Assembly (NCBI RefSeq): GCF_009176705.1
Contig: NZ_AP021846.1
Coordinates: 2,884,001 to 2,948,000, forward strand
DNA length: 64,000 nt
From: Pseudoalteromonas sp. A25
Lineage (GTDB): Bacteria > Pseudomonadota > Gammaproteobacteria > Enterobacterales > Alteromonadaceae
Direction of reading: 5' to 3'
A program made the translations under genes and the position numbers. Under the pieces are notes generated by a model. That model worked only from the letters and a program-made list of their open reading frames with translations, did no database searches and was not told the DNA's origin. Shown here one piece after another: positions 29,064-37,367 of the stretch; the first letter of the stretch is position 1, and the number at the start of each line of letters is the position of its first letter.

Positions 29064-30125
29064 TTAGTCGCAGTCAAATAGCCCAAGTTGAGCTTGGTCG
29101 TTTTTGCTCTCGAGAAGACCAATATTAATCCCTATCAAACGCACGGGTTTACTCGGATAACGAGCCAGTAACTCTTTTAGCAAAGTAGATAAAACATCAA
29201 CGTTTAAACTGTCGTATTGACACTCCTTACTCACAACTTGAAAGTCAAAAAATTTCACTTTAACACCCAGCTTGTTCATACCTCTACTTTCAATATAAGG
29301 CTGAGCGCGACGTGTCAGTTCAGGAAATAGTGATTCAACTAAACGGCGGGTTAACTCTAACGCATCGCTAGTATCTTCACTAAATGTAGTCTCAACTCCC
29401 ACAGACTTTCTCACTCTGTGTGTTTCAACTTGCCGCTCATCAATCCCATTACAACGCCGCCAAAGCACTAAGCCAAACTTACCAAAGCGCTGATATAGAA
29501 AATCTTCACTGCTTTTTTTGATATCACAGCCATATTGAAAACCAAGCGCCAATAACTTTTGCTGTGTCACTTTGCCCACACCGGGGATTTTTTTCAAAGG
29601 GAGTGTATCAATAAAGTCATGCACTTCATTGGGTGTAATAACAAATTGACCGTTTGGCTTGTTTTCATCGCTGGCTATTTTGGCTAAAAATTTGATGGGG
29701 GCGATACCCGCTGAGGCGGTTAAGCCCGTTTCACGTTCGATATCAGCGCGAATTTGCTGTGCTATCAAGGTGGCACTGCCTCCCAACTGCGCACAGTCTG
29801 TTACATCCAAGTAAGCTTCATCTAAAGACAGCGGTTCGATTAGATTGGTATAGCGAGCAAAAACCCCTCTTATTTGCGCAGACACTTCCTTATAAACAGA
29901 CATTCTGCCGGGCACTATCACTAAATGAGGGCATAATTTCTTAGCTTGATAATTGGACATAGCTGAGCGGACACCGTATTCACGCGCCAAATAGTTAGAA
30001 GTAGACAAAACGCCACGATGGCTATTTCCACCAATCGCCATAGGGACTTTTGCAAGTTCTGGATTGTCGCGCATCTCAACGGCGGCATAGAAACAATCCA
30101 TATCAATATGTATGAATTTTCTCAT
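29064..30125 (-). CDS. dinB: DNA polymerase IV
   Basis: 353 residues from ATG 30125; a TTG two codons upstream is possible. This Y-family polymerase bypasses damaged template bases without proofreading. Seen: MRKFIHIDMDCFYAAVEMRD with the catalytic acidic residues, EPLSLDEAYLDVTD with the second acidic pair, and LPLKKIPGVGKVTQQKL (thumb). The C-terminus QAQLGLFDCD resembles a beta-clamp-binding tail. A LexA box precedes it, so SOS induction is expected. Confidence 0.96.
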   Translation of the reverse strand: MRKFIHIDMDCFYAAVEMRDNPELAKVPMAIGGNSHRGVLSTSNYLAREYGVRSAMSNYQAKKLCPHLVIVPGRMSVYKEVSAQIRGVFARYTNLIEPLSLDEAYLDVTDCAQLGGSATLIAQQIRADIERETGLTASAGIAPIKFLAKIASDENKPNGQFVITPNEVHDFIDTLPLKKIPGVGKVTQQKLLALGFQYGCDIKKSSEDFLYQRFGKFGLVLWRRCNGIDERQVETHRVRKSVGVETTFSEDTSDALELTRRLVESLFPELTRRAQPYIESRGMNKLGVKVKFFDFQVVSKECQYDSLNVDVLSTLLKELLARYPSKPVRLIGINIGLLESKNDQAQLGLFDCD

Positions 30126-30135
30126 GTTCAAAATA

Positions 30136-30151
30136 CTGTGTTTATATACAG
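30136..30151 (-). promoter_or_regulatory. LexA box of dinB
   Basis: CTGTATATAAACACAG on the minus strand matches CTGT-N8-ACAG exactly and lies 11 bases upstream of the dinB ATG, overlapping a TATAAA that could be the -10. Confidence 0.85.
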
Positions 30152-30265
30152 ATTATTATGTTCATAACTTTCGGTATCTTGCAACTTTTACTCGCGCTTT
30201 GAATGCTCTAAACTGGTTTAGTCTTGACGTTAATCGTCGAACCTAACTTATAACAAGGATTTAGC

Positions 30266-31318
30266 ATGCAATTTAGTCGACTAGGCAGTAGCGAACTCGA
30301 GGTTTCTAGAGTCTGTTTGGGGAGCATGACCTGGGGTTTGCAGAACAATCAACATGATGCCGATGAACAAATTAACTATGCACTAAGCCAAGGTATAAAC
30401 TTTATTGATACGGCTGAGCTGTACGCCGTGCCACCATCAGCACAAACCTATGGTAAAACTGAAGCCATCATTGGCAATTGGCTGGCTCGACATCGCGAAA
30501 AGCGCGAGCAGTTAGTAATGGCAACAAAGATCTCAGGCGGCGGTGTCAGCTGGATCCGCGAAGGCGCGCCTATCTGCGGGCAATCTATTATCCAAGCCGT
30601 TGATGCTTCTTTATCTCGTTTAAACACCGATTACATCGACCTTTACCAACTGCACTGGCCAAACCGCACTTCGCCTCACTTTGCAAAGCATTGGCCCGGT
30701 ATGGTGACATTCTCAAAGGTCGACCGAGATGCAGAAATCGAGTCAATGCTGGATATTTTACAAGCTTTGCAAACGTGCATTAAACAAGGAAAAATCCGTC
30801 ATTGGGGGTTATCCGATGATACCACTTGGGGCATAAATACTTATTTACGTTTAAGCTCAGAGCATAACCTCGCCAGACCCGTTGCAATTCAAAACGAATT
30901 CAACTTATTGCACACGAAAGATTGGCCCTATTTGATTGAAAATTGCGTTCATGAAGACATAGCCTATTTACCATGGTCACCACTGGCGGCGGGCTCATTA
31001 ACCGGTAAGTATATTGATGGTGCAAGGCCTGAGGGCTCGCGCTGGACTTATATGCAGCGCAATGGTTTGTTTAGAGATACGCCACAAGCAAACCAAGCAG
31101 TGAAAGAATACAACTCGATAGCCAAGCAATTTGGTGTAACTCCCGCACAACTAGCGCTTGCATGGGTCAATCAAGTAGATGGCGTTACTTCAACAATTAT
31201 TGGCGCTACAACAATGTGCCAATTAAAAGAAAACATCCATGCCTTTGATTTGCATTTAAGTGAGGCGCAACTTAATGACATTGGTGCTGTGTTACAACGC
31301 TTTCCATCCCCCTACTAA
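30266..31318 (+). CDS. tas: Aldo/keto reductase, Tas type
   Basis: 350 residues (E. coli Tas has 346). NADP(H)-dependent reductase with a TIM-barrel fold. Seen: LGSSELEVSRVCLGSMTWG, the catalytic Asp and Tyr in FIDTAELYAVP, the Lys in MATKISGGG, the His in YQLHWPNR, and the cofactor-binding end STIIGATTMCQLKENI. The Tas insertion HWPGMVTFSKVDRDAEIESM distinguishes it from other family members. The physiological substrate is unknown. AAGGA precedes the ATG. Confidence 0.88.
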   Translation: MQFSRLGSSELEVSRVCLGSMTWGLQNNQHDADEQINYALSQGINFIDTAELYAVPPSAQTYGKTEAIIGNWLARHREKREQLVMATKISGGGVSWIREGAPICGQSIIQAVDASLSRLNTDYIDLYQLHWPNRTSPHFAKHWPGMVTFSKVDRDAEIESMLDILQALQTCIKQGKIRHWGLSDDTTWGINTYLRLSSEHNLARPVAIQNEFNLLHTKDWPYLIENCVHEDIAYLPWSPLAAGSLTGKYIDGARPEGSRWTYMQRNGLFRDTPQANQAVKEYNSIAKQFGVTPAQLALAWVNQVDGVTSTIIGATTMCQLKENIHAFDLHLSEAQLNDIGAVLQRFPSPY

Positions 31319-31326
31319 CTCAATAC

Positions 31327-31355
31327 GCACAGGAGCAGCCTAGCTCCTCCTGTGC
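31327..31355 (+). terminator. Hairpin after tas
   Basis: GCACAGGAG and CTCCTGTGC are perfect 9-base arms enclosing 11 bases, 9 bases after the tas stop. No T-run follows, so it is a weak candidate for a terminator. Confidence 0.45.
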
Positions 31356-31420
31356 CTTAAGCAATTAATCTTTATTCTTAATTGGCGTATACTACGCGGC
31401 CAAATTAAATCATCAGTGAT

Positions 31421-31939
31421 ATGAGCATCATGCGAAACCTCAACTCAACAGCTGTGAATATACCTTCAGGTAGCCACTTTACTCGCCATACAGCTCGAGC
31501 AATTGTGATAAAAGGCGAAGAAATTTTGTTGCTATATACCGCCCGATATGATGATTACTCACTACCTGGTGGTGGTATGGATAAGCACGAAACCATTGAA
31601 CAGGCGCTACTGCGAGAACTACAAGAAGAAACAGGCGCTAAAAGTTTAACCCACATAACGCCTTTTGGACGATATGAAGAATACCGCCCTTGGTACAAAC
31701 CTGACTATGACAATATCCACATTGTGTCAGATTGCTACGTGTGTGAAATATGCGGTGAATTTAGCAAACCGCAAATGGAAGACTACGAGCATGCCAATGG
31801 CATGAAACCCGTTTGGATCAGCCTTGATAAAGCGATTGCGCATAATCAAAGTACGTTAGAAAGCAGTGAAAAACAGGGACTGTCACTCGTTCGAGAGTTA
31901 CATTTATTACGTAAAATAAAAGCAGAGCTAATGCCTTAG
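31421..31939 (+). CDS. Nudix hydrolase
   Basis: 172 residues. The complete Nudix box reads GGMDKHETIEQALLRELQEE then TGA, matching Gx5Ex7REUxEExGU. Such enzymes cleave nucleoside diphosphates linked to another group. The substrate cannot be deduced. Two in-frame ATGs (31421, 31430) could start the protein. No operon partner. Confidence 0.85.
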   Translation: MSIMRNLNSTAVNIPSGSHFTRHTARAIVIKGEEILLLYTARYDDYSLPGGGMDKHETIEQALLRELQEETGAKSLTHITPFGRYEEYRPWYKPDYDNIHIVSDCYVCEICGEFSKPQMEDYEHANGMKPVWISLDKAIAHNQSTLESSEKQGLSLVRELHLLRKIKAELMP

Positions 31940-32064
31940 CAGCATTTGTCACTAAAAGCGTATGTTTTTATAAGATTTTTTTGAAAACTTATTCCTAACA
32001 GCAACCCCCCATATACGTGAGCGCATAATTTATCTACAATGGTTTGTCGATTGTTGGAGGTAAT

Positions 32065-32829
32065 ATGAGCAAAGTGTTGTGCCATGTAAGCTTTATCGTG
32101 CTGTTTATAATGCCCCTATTGCACGCGCATGCATTGACGTTTTATGCCGAAGACTTGCCACCTTACCACTTTAAAAATGCCAAAGGACTTGCCTCTGGTG
32201 CGCTCGTTGAAATTACCCAAGCAGCCCTTAAACACGCTGATCTTGAAGGGGAGTTTTCGATTTTGCCCATGGCCAGAGCCTACAAAGAGCTGCAAGAAAA
32301 GCCAGATGCATTGATGCTCTCATTACTTAGAACAGCTGAGCGAGAGACAGACTTTATTTGGATATCTCAAACCTACTTCGCCGACGCTTACCTTGTAAGT
32401 TTAGCTAGTAACCCGATTGACCCAGCAACTCTTGATGCAGCGCAACAGTTTCGCGTCAGTACCATTCGAGGTTACTCAAGCGCACGATTTTTACAACAAG
32501 CTGGGTTCAGTGAAGATGAGAATCTAGTCTTAGTTGGGCATTACAAACAACTTTGGCAATTGCTCTATAAAGGACGAATCGATTTAGTGCTTACGAACAC
32601 GCTCACCCTCGAGAATGAAATACTCCGAAGCGGTCTAAACCCAGAACTTATAGAAAAAAAGCTCCATTTAACTCGTTTTCCTTCTCAGCTATGGTTAAGT
32701 GCGAGTAAAGAGCTAGACCCACAAATTGCTACCAAGTTAAGTGCAGCTATGGAGTACGTCAAAACCAGTGGCATCTATGCGCAAATCCTCACACGTTGGC
32801 AGCTCCCGCTACCTCAGTCTGATAAGTAA
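32065..32829 (+). CDS. Periplasmic substrate-binding protein (SBP_bac_3-like)
   Basis: 254 residues from ATG 32065, preceded by a perfect GGAGGT. A signal peptide (about 1-24, ending HAHA-L) is followed by LTFYAEDLPPYHFKNAKGLA, the usual opening of amino-acid-type binding domains, and by IDLVLTNTLTLENEILRSG near the middle. No permease or ATPase gene is adjacent. Many orphan proteins of this type occur in marine bacteria, so it may be a sensor-like or uptake protein of unknown ligand. Its 3' end overlaps the convergent SIMPL gene by 16 bases. Confidence 0.78.
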   Translation: MSKVLCHVSFIVLFIMPLLHAHALTFYAEDLPPYHFKNAKGLASGALVEITQAALKHADLEGEFSILPMARAYKELQEKPDALMLSLLRTAERETDFIWISQTYFADAYLVSLASNPIDPATLDAAQQFRVSTIRGYSSARFLQQAGFSEDENLVLVGHYKQLWQLLYKGRIDLVLTNTLTLENEILRSGLNPELIEKKLHLTRFPSQLWLSASKELDPQIATKLSAAMEYVKTSGIYAQILTRWQLPLPQSDK

Positions 32830-33527
32830 TACTCCACACTGGTCACCACTCTTACCGTCTTTATCTGTGGTGTATTGCTGTCTCTATCACTAATACTAAA
32901 CTGGCCTTGCCGTGCCGACTTTATTTTACCCAACTGCGAGTCAGAGTCTTTAGCAAACTTGAGCGCGACTTCTCGTGCTTTTTGTGTTGCTTCTTGCACC
33001 ATTTGCGGCTTGATGTCATTAAGGCCGGTAAACATATATTCAACGCGGTTTTGGTAATCGTCTTGGGTTATAGCAATCCCTTGTTTTGCCAACGAGTTTA
33101 GCTCTCTCAAGGCTTGCTTAACTTTTATAGGTTGGTGACTAAACACCGTCATTCCCGACTTAGCGATATAGCGAAAACCACGCTCATTTTGACTGTACTC
33201 TTGCGCATATTTGTCAACAATGGAAGGGGTTGCCTGAGTTATCTCTGCATCATCAAAGCCATGTAAAGTCAAAAAAGCACGAATAGCCGAGTTCTTTTTT
33301 TCTAATCTGGCAACCAATGCTTCTAAGTCATTGTCTGCATCTTTATAAAACACAGGCCAGATAACGGTATCGGCCATTACTTCTTGCTCAGCTAGGCCTT
33401 TAACATGAACCGTCCGCTCCATGGCTTTTATATCTTGAAACGCTTGAGATATCAGCCATGTACTAAGCACTAACCCCGCTGCAATAATACTTGCAGCACC
33501 AATATGTTTGCTGATTGCTTCTTTCAC
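32814..33527 (-). CDS. SIMPL (DUF541) domain protein
   Basis: 237 residues. An N-terminal hydrophobic segment (about 8-30) is followed by VHVKGLAEQEVMADTVIWPV, the family opening. The tail SISDRDSNTPQIKTVRVVTS with VEYYLSD is the family ending. SIMPL proteins of gammaproteobacteria are envelope proteins implicated in oxidative-stress tolerance; function here is not established. It is transcribed toward the binding-protein gene and divergently from the PatZ-like gene. Confidence 0.82.
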   Translation of the reverse strand: MKEAISKHIGAASIIAAGLVLSTWLISQAFQDIKAMERTVHVKGLAEQEVMADTVIWPVFYKDADNDLEALVARLEKKNSAIRAFLTLHGFDDAEITQATPSIVDKYAQEYSQNERGFRYIAKSGMTVFSHQPIKVKQALRELNSLAKQGIAITQDDYQNRVEYMFTGLNDIKPQMVQEATQKAREVALKFAKDSDSQLGKIKSARQGQFSISDRDSNTPQIKTVRVVTSVEYYLSD

Positions 33528-33568
33528 TGCAACTACTCCAAAATAAGTTATTAGATCAAAGTCTCATC

Positions 33569-33665
33569 GGTTAAGGCTCGATCAATAGCCAAAAACTGAT
33601 TAAAGTGATATCACACGAAAATTATTACCAATGAATATACTAACTTAGCCACACGAGCCTTAACC
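33569..33665. repeat. 12-base inverted repeat enclosing a GTGATATCAC palindrome
   Basis: GGTTAAGGCTCG (33569-33580) and its exact complement CGAGCCTTAACC (33654-33665) flank 73 bases that contain GTGATATCAC (33605-33614). It lies in the divergent region between the SIMPL and PatZ-like genes. It could be a structured leader, a pair of regulator sites, or a small mobile-element remnant. Confidence 0.55.
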
Positions 33666-33732
33666 TACCATGTACCATTGGAGGCTCTCAATCCAAACAG
33701 TTTAGGTGAAAGGGTTTCAAACAGGACAGTCA

Positions 33733-36411
33733 ATGAGCATAAAACAAATTGGGCAATTTTTTAATCCTCAGTCAGTTGCCGTTATCGGTGCGTCTAATTC
33801 ACCTGAGCGTGCAGGTTTTGTCGTTATGCGTAACTTGCTACAAGGCGGCTTCAAAGGCCCTATTATGCCAGTTAGCCCTACAAATAAAGCCGTCCATGGC
33901 GTGCTCGCTTATCCAAGTATCACAGCGCTGCCACAAGTACCTGAGTTAGCGGTAATTTGTACGAATAAAAATACGCTCGAAACTCTGCTCCAACAATTAG
34001 CAGAGATAGGCTGTAAAAACGTAGTTATTATTGCCGCGGGGTTAAATAACCGACAAAAAACCACTTTGAAAAAAGTGGCAAAGCTACACAGCATTCAACT
34101 ACTGGGTCCAAATTGCTTGGGCTTACTCGTGCCCCACATAGGCCTTAATGCGAGCTTTTCACATACAGTAGCAGCCCCGGGTAACCTTGCATTTGTATCG
34201 CAATCTGCGGCAGTTTGTTCCACTATTTTAGATTGGGCGCAAAGCAAGCGAATTGGCTTTTCGTATTTTGTTTCAGTGGGCGACTGTTTAGGTATCGACT
34301 TTGATGAGCTACTAGATTTTTTAGGCCGAGATGCAAAAACCAAAGCCATCTTGCTATATATTGATAATATTGACGATGTCAGACGATTTATTTCCGCGGC
34401 ACGAGCTGCGGCATTTAGCAAACCTGTGATTGTCATTAAAACAGGCAGAACACACGCCGGCGCTGAAGCAGCCTATATACATACCGGTGGAAAAACCTCT
34501 GACGATACAGTTTATGATGCCATGTTCCAACGTGCGGGCATGCTCAGAGTTAATGATTTAAGAGAGCTTTTTGCCGCGACTCAAACCTTAGCATTGCACC
34601 CTAAATTATTACAAGTAGAGCACCTTACCATTCTCACCAATGGGGGGGGACCCGGTGTTATGGCTGTAGACACACTCTTACAACGCTCAGGTAAACTAGC
34701 CCAACTTGAAGCGCATACTCGCGCTGCTTTAAATGCCGTTATCCCCCAATCTAACAAAACTTCTAATCCTGTGGACTTATTTGGCGATTCATCGCCACAG
34801 CGATATAAGCAAGCGCTTGAGATTTTACTAAAGGCACCGGAGGTAAAAAACTTACTTATTATTCACACGCCTTCGGCGCTGGCGCCCAGTGAAGAATATG
34901 CAAAAATTATTGCCTCTACTTTACACACGCTCCCCAAAATGGCGCGACCTTTTGTTATGACTAACTTTATGGGAGAAAATGCAGCCTATGCTGCTCGAGA
35001 CATCTGTGCCGAAAACGACATTCCAACTTATCGCACACCCGAGGGAGCAGTTGGTGCCTTTATGCACCTGATCAGCTATCGCCGTAACCAAAAGCACTTA
35101 ACCCAAACACCTGAGTCAAAAAGTGACAACACACAGATTGATGCGCGCGGGGCTAACAAAACCATTCAATCTTTACTCAGGCAAGGGCATACGCAGTTAT
35201 CAACACACTTAGCGCGTCAACTGTTGTGCCATTACGATATTAATTGTATCGAAACTCGGGTTGCACTCACGCCAAGTGAAGCCAAAGAGGTGTCGATTGA
35301 AATGGGCTTTCCTATTGCGCTCAAATTGATTAGCCCCTCTATCGCCTCAAAATCTGAAGTCGGTGGTGTAGTGCTAAATTTGAACGACAGTAATGAAGTA
35401 GAGCAAACGGCTTTTGCAATGCTACTGCGTATTAAAAAAGCCTACCCCGATGCGTCGATTGAAGGTTTTTCCTTACAAAGAATGGCGCCTAGAGCCGGCG
35501 CACAAGAGTTGCGTATTGCGGTTAAAACTGAAGAGAATTTTGGTCCTGTGATTTTGTTAGGTGAAGCTGGCACGGGCCTAGAGTTTTCACAAGCGGCTGT
35601 CGCACTTCCTCCTTTGAATATGAATCTTGCCAAATATTTAATCGCAGCCGCTCACGATAAAGGCGCACTAAAAGAGCGCGCAATACCAGACAAAGTGGAT
35701 AAATACCGGCTCTGCGATTTACTCACCCGCGTTTCTCAGTTGATCATTGATCAACCTGATATATGGAGTATTGAACTTAACCCAATCTTGGCAAGTAATG
35801 GTCAATTCTTAGTGCTTGATGCAAATATTACGCTTGCCCAGTACCAACCCACACCTGGCAAAAAACGCTTAGTGATCCGACCATATCCAAAAGATTTAGT
35901 GCAGCATGTCACATTAAAGAACGGCCAACACGCGACTTTAAGGCCGATTAGGCCAGAAGATGAACGCGCTCACCAAGAGTTCGACCAATCTTTATCAAAA
36001 GAAGACCGATACCGCCGTTTTTTTGGTGAGTTGCCGCAGTTCAATCATGAACAACTCGCTAAAATGACACAAATCGATTACGACCGTGAAATGGCGTTTA
36101 TTATCAGTGAGCCTTATAAAAATACGCATCGCACACTCGGTGTTTCAAGACTGCTCATTGAACCAGACAACGATAGTGCCGAATTCGCTATCGTTGTTCG
36201 CTCAGATAGCCAAGGCTTGGGCTTAGGACGGTTGCTTATGCGTGCCATAATAGACTATGCAAGCAAACAAAGAATAGCGAGCTTAAGCGGTATCACCTTG
36301 CCAGAAAACACTGGAATGATTGAGCTATCGAAAAAGCTAGGCTTTACTATCACAAGAGATTTTGAAGAAGGGACTGTGAATATGCAATTGCAGTTGAGTA
36401 CATTATGCTAA
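33733..36411 (+). CDS. PatZ-like protein: NDP-forming acyl-CoA synthetase fused to GNAT acetyltransferase
   Basis: 892 residues from ATG 33733, with AGGA at good spacing; the open frame starts 9 codons earlier. Domains: CoA-binding (about 5-130, VAVIGASNSPERAGFVVMRN), succinyl-CoA-ligase-like (about 140-440), ATP-grasp (about 480-700, FPIALKLISPSIASKSEVGG) and GNAT (about 730-892, AEFAIVVRSDSQGLGLGRLL). This architecture is that of the Pat/PatZ protein lysine acetyltransferases, which acetylate acetyl-CoA synthetase and other enzymes. H250 lies in IHTGG, where ADP-forming synthetases carry the phospho-His. Its stop overlaps the next gene by 7 bases. Confidence 0.88.
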   Translation: MSIKQIGQFFNPQSVAVIGASNSPERAGFVVMRNLLQGGFKGPIMPVSPTNKAVHGVLAYPSITALPQVPELAVICTNKNTLETLLQQLAEIGCKNVVIIAAGLNNRQKTTLKKVAKLHSIQLLGPNCLGLLVPHIGLNASFSHTVAAPGNLAFVSQSAAVCSTILDWAQSKRIGFSYFVSVGDCLGIDFDELLDFLGRDAKTKAILLYIDNIDDVRRFISAARAAAFSKPVIVIKTGRTHAGAEAAYIHTGGKTSDDTVYDAMFQRAGMLRVNDLRELFAATQTLALHPKLLQVEHLTILTNGGGPGVMAVDTLLQRSGKLAQLEAHTRAALNAVIPQSNKTSNPVDLFGDSSPQRYKQALEILLKAPEVKNLLIIHTPSALAPSEEYAKIIASTLHTLPKMARPFVMTNFMGENAAYAARDICAENDIPTYRTPEGAVGAFMHLISYRRNQKHLTQTPESKSDNTQIDARGANKTIQSLLRQGHTQLSTHLARQLLCHYDINCIETRVALTPSEAKEVSIEMGFPIALKLISPSIASKSEVGGVVLNLNDSNEVEQTAFAMLLRIKKAYPDASIEGFSLQRMAPRAGAQELRIAVKTEENFGPVILLGEAGTGLEFSQAAVALPPLNMNLAKYLIAAAHDKGALKERAIPDKVDKYRLCDLLTRVSQLIIDQPDIWSIELNPILASNGQFLVLDANITLAQYQPTPGKKRLVIRPYPKDLVQHVTLKNGQHATLRPIRPEDERAHQEFDQSLSKEDRYRRFFGELPQFNHEQLAKMTQIDYDREMAFIISEPYKNTHRTLGVSRLLIEPDNDSAEFAIVVRSDSQGLGLGRLLMRAIIDYASKQRIASLSGITLPENTGMIELSKKLGFTITRDFEEGTVNMQLQLSTLC

Positions 36412-37352
36412 ACACATACCGAGAAAAAACAGCAGCACTGCTAGAGGGTAGCGGTCATTTTTACAAAGCCGGAAAATACTTAGACCTATTTCTAATCGCA
36501 TTGATCATGACCAACGTCATAGCCATTGTGTTAGAGTCGGTACCAAGTTTGGCAAAACAATACCAGAGCGAATTTTTACAACTGGAACTTATCTCTGTTG
36601 CCATTTTTACCTGTGAGTATTTACTTAGGCTTTGGAGTTGTGTTGATAAGTTAGAATATAAACACCTGTCTTGTAGCGACATAAAAAAGCGCATTAAATA
36701 CTTCTTCTCTGCGCTGGCTATCATTGATTTACTGGCCATTTTACCCACTTTACTCATGGTGTTCATCACCTTCGACTTACGCTTTTTACGCGTTATTAGG
36801 CTATTACGTATTTTTAAACTCACCCGTTACTCTAGAGCAATGCAACTGCTGTTAGCGGCTTTTAAAGAGGAAGGTAGTAGCTTACTGGCAGCATTTTTTA
36901 TCATGTCTGTTGTGTTGATCATGGCTTCATGCGGAATATATTTGCTCGAGCACGATGTACAACCCAGTAAGTTTGGCTCTATCCCACAAGCTATGTGGTG
37001 GGCAATGGCAACCTTAACCACCGTAGGCTATGGTGATGTTGTGCCGATTACCGCTGCGGGGCGCTTTTTTGGTGGGGTTATCACTTTACTCAGTATGGGC
37101 ATGGTTGCTATCCCAACCGGCTTACTCGCTTCAAGTTTTGCCGACCAACTCCGTAAACGCCGAGATGCTTTTAATGAAGCGGTATTACATAGTCTGCACG
37201 ACGGCGTTATCGATCCCAAAGAGAAAGAGCACCTTGAAATGCTGCGTATAGAATTAGGGTTAAGTCACACAGAAGCAAATCAAGCAATCAAAATGATGAG
37301 CAGTCAACGCGCCCATGCCCTCTATTGCAGACACTGTGGCAACAAGTTGTAG
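36405..37352 (+). CDS. Voltage-gated-type potassium channel with C-terminal CxxC tail
   Basis: 315 residues. Six membrane segments are apparent. S4 is RFLRVIRLLRIFKLTRYSR (about 126-144) with regularly spaced Arg/Lys. The selectivity filter is TTVGYGD (205-211). The cytoplasmic tail has a helical stretch (VIDPKEKEHLEMLRIELGLS, about 268-287) and ends YCRHCGNKL, a CxxC half zinc-knuckle (C308, C311). Four such tails in a tetramer could share metal; that is inference. The start ATGCTAA overlaps the PatZ-like stop, so translation is probably coupled. The next gene is convergent, 15 bases away. Confidence 0.88.
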   Translation: MLNTYREKTAALLEGSGHFYKAGKYLDLFLIALIMTNVIAIVLESVPSLAKQYQSEFLQLELISVAIFTCEYLLRLWSCVDKLEYKHLSCSDIKKRIKYFFSALAIIDLLAILPTLLMVFITFDLRFLRVIRLLRIFKLTRYSRAMQLLLAAFKEEGSSLLAAFFIMSVVLIMASCGIYLLEHDVQPSKFGSIPQAMWWAMATLTTVGYGDVVPITAAGRFFGGVITLLSMGMVAIPTGLLASSFADQLRKRRDAFNEAVLHSLHDGVIDPKEKEHLEMLRIELGLSHTEANQAIKMMSSQRAHALYCRHCGNKL

Positions 37353-37367
37353 CTGCCGCAGTGCGCA

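Noticed and set aside
33605..33614. CRP site at GTGATATCAC
   Set aside because: A CRP site needs six bases between TGTGA and TCACA; here there are two.
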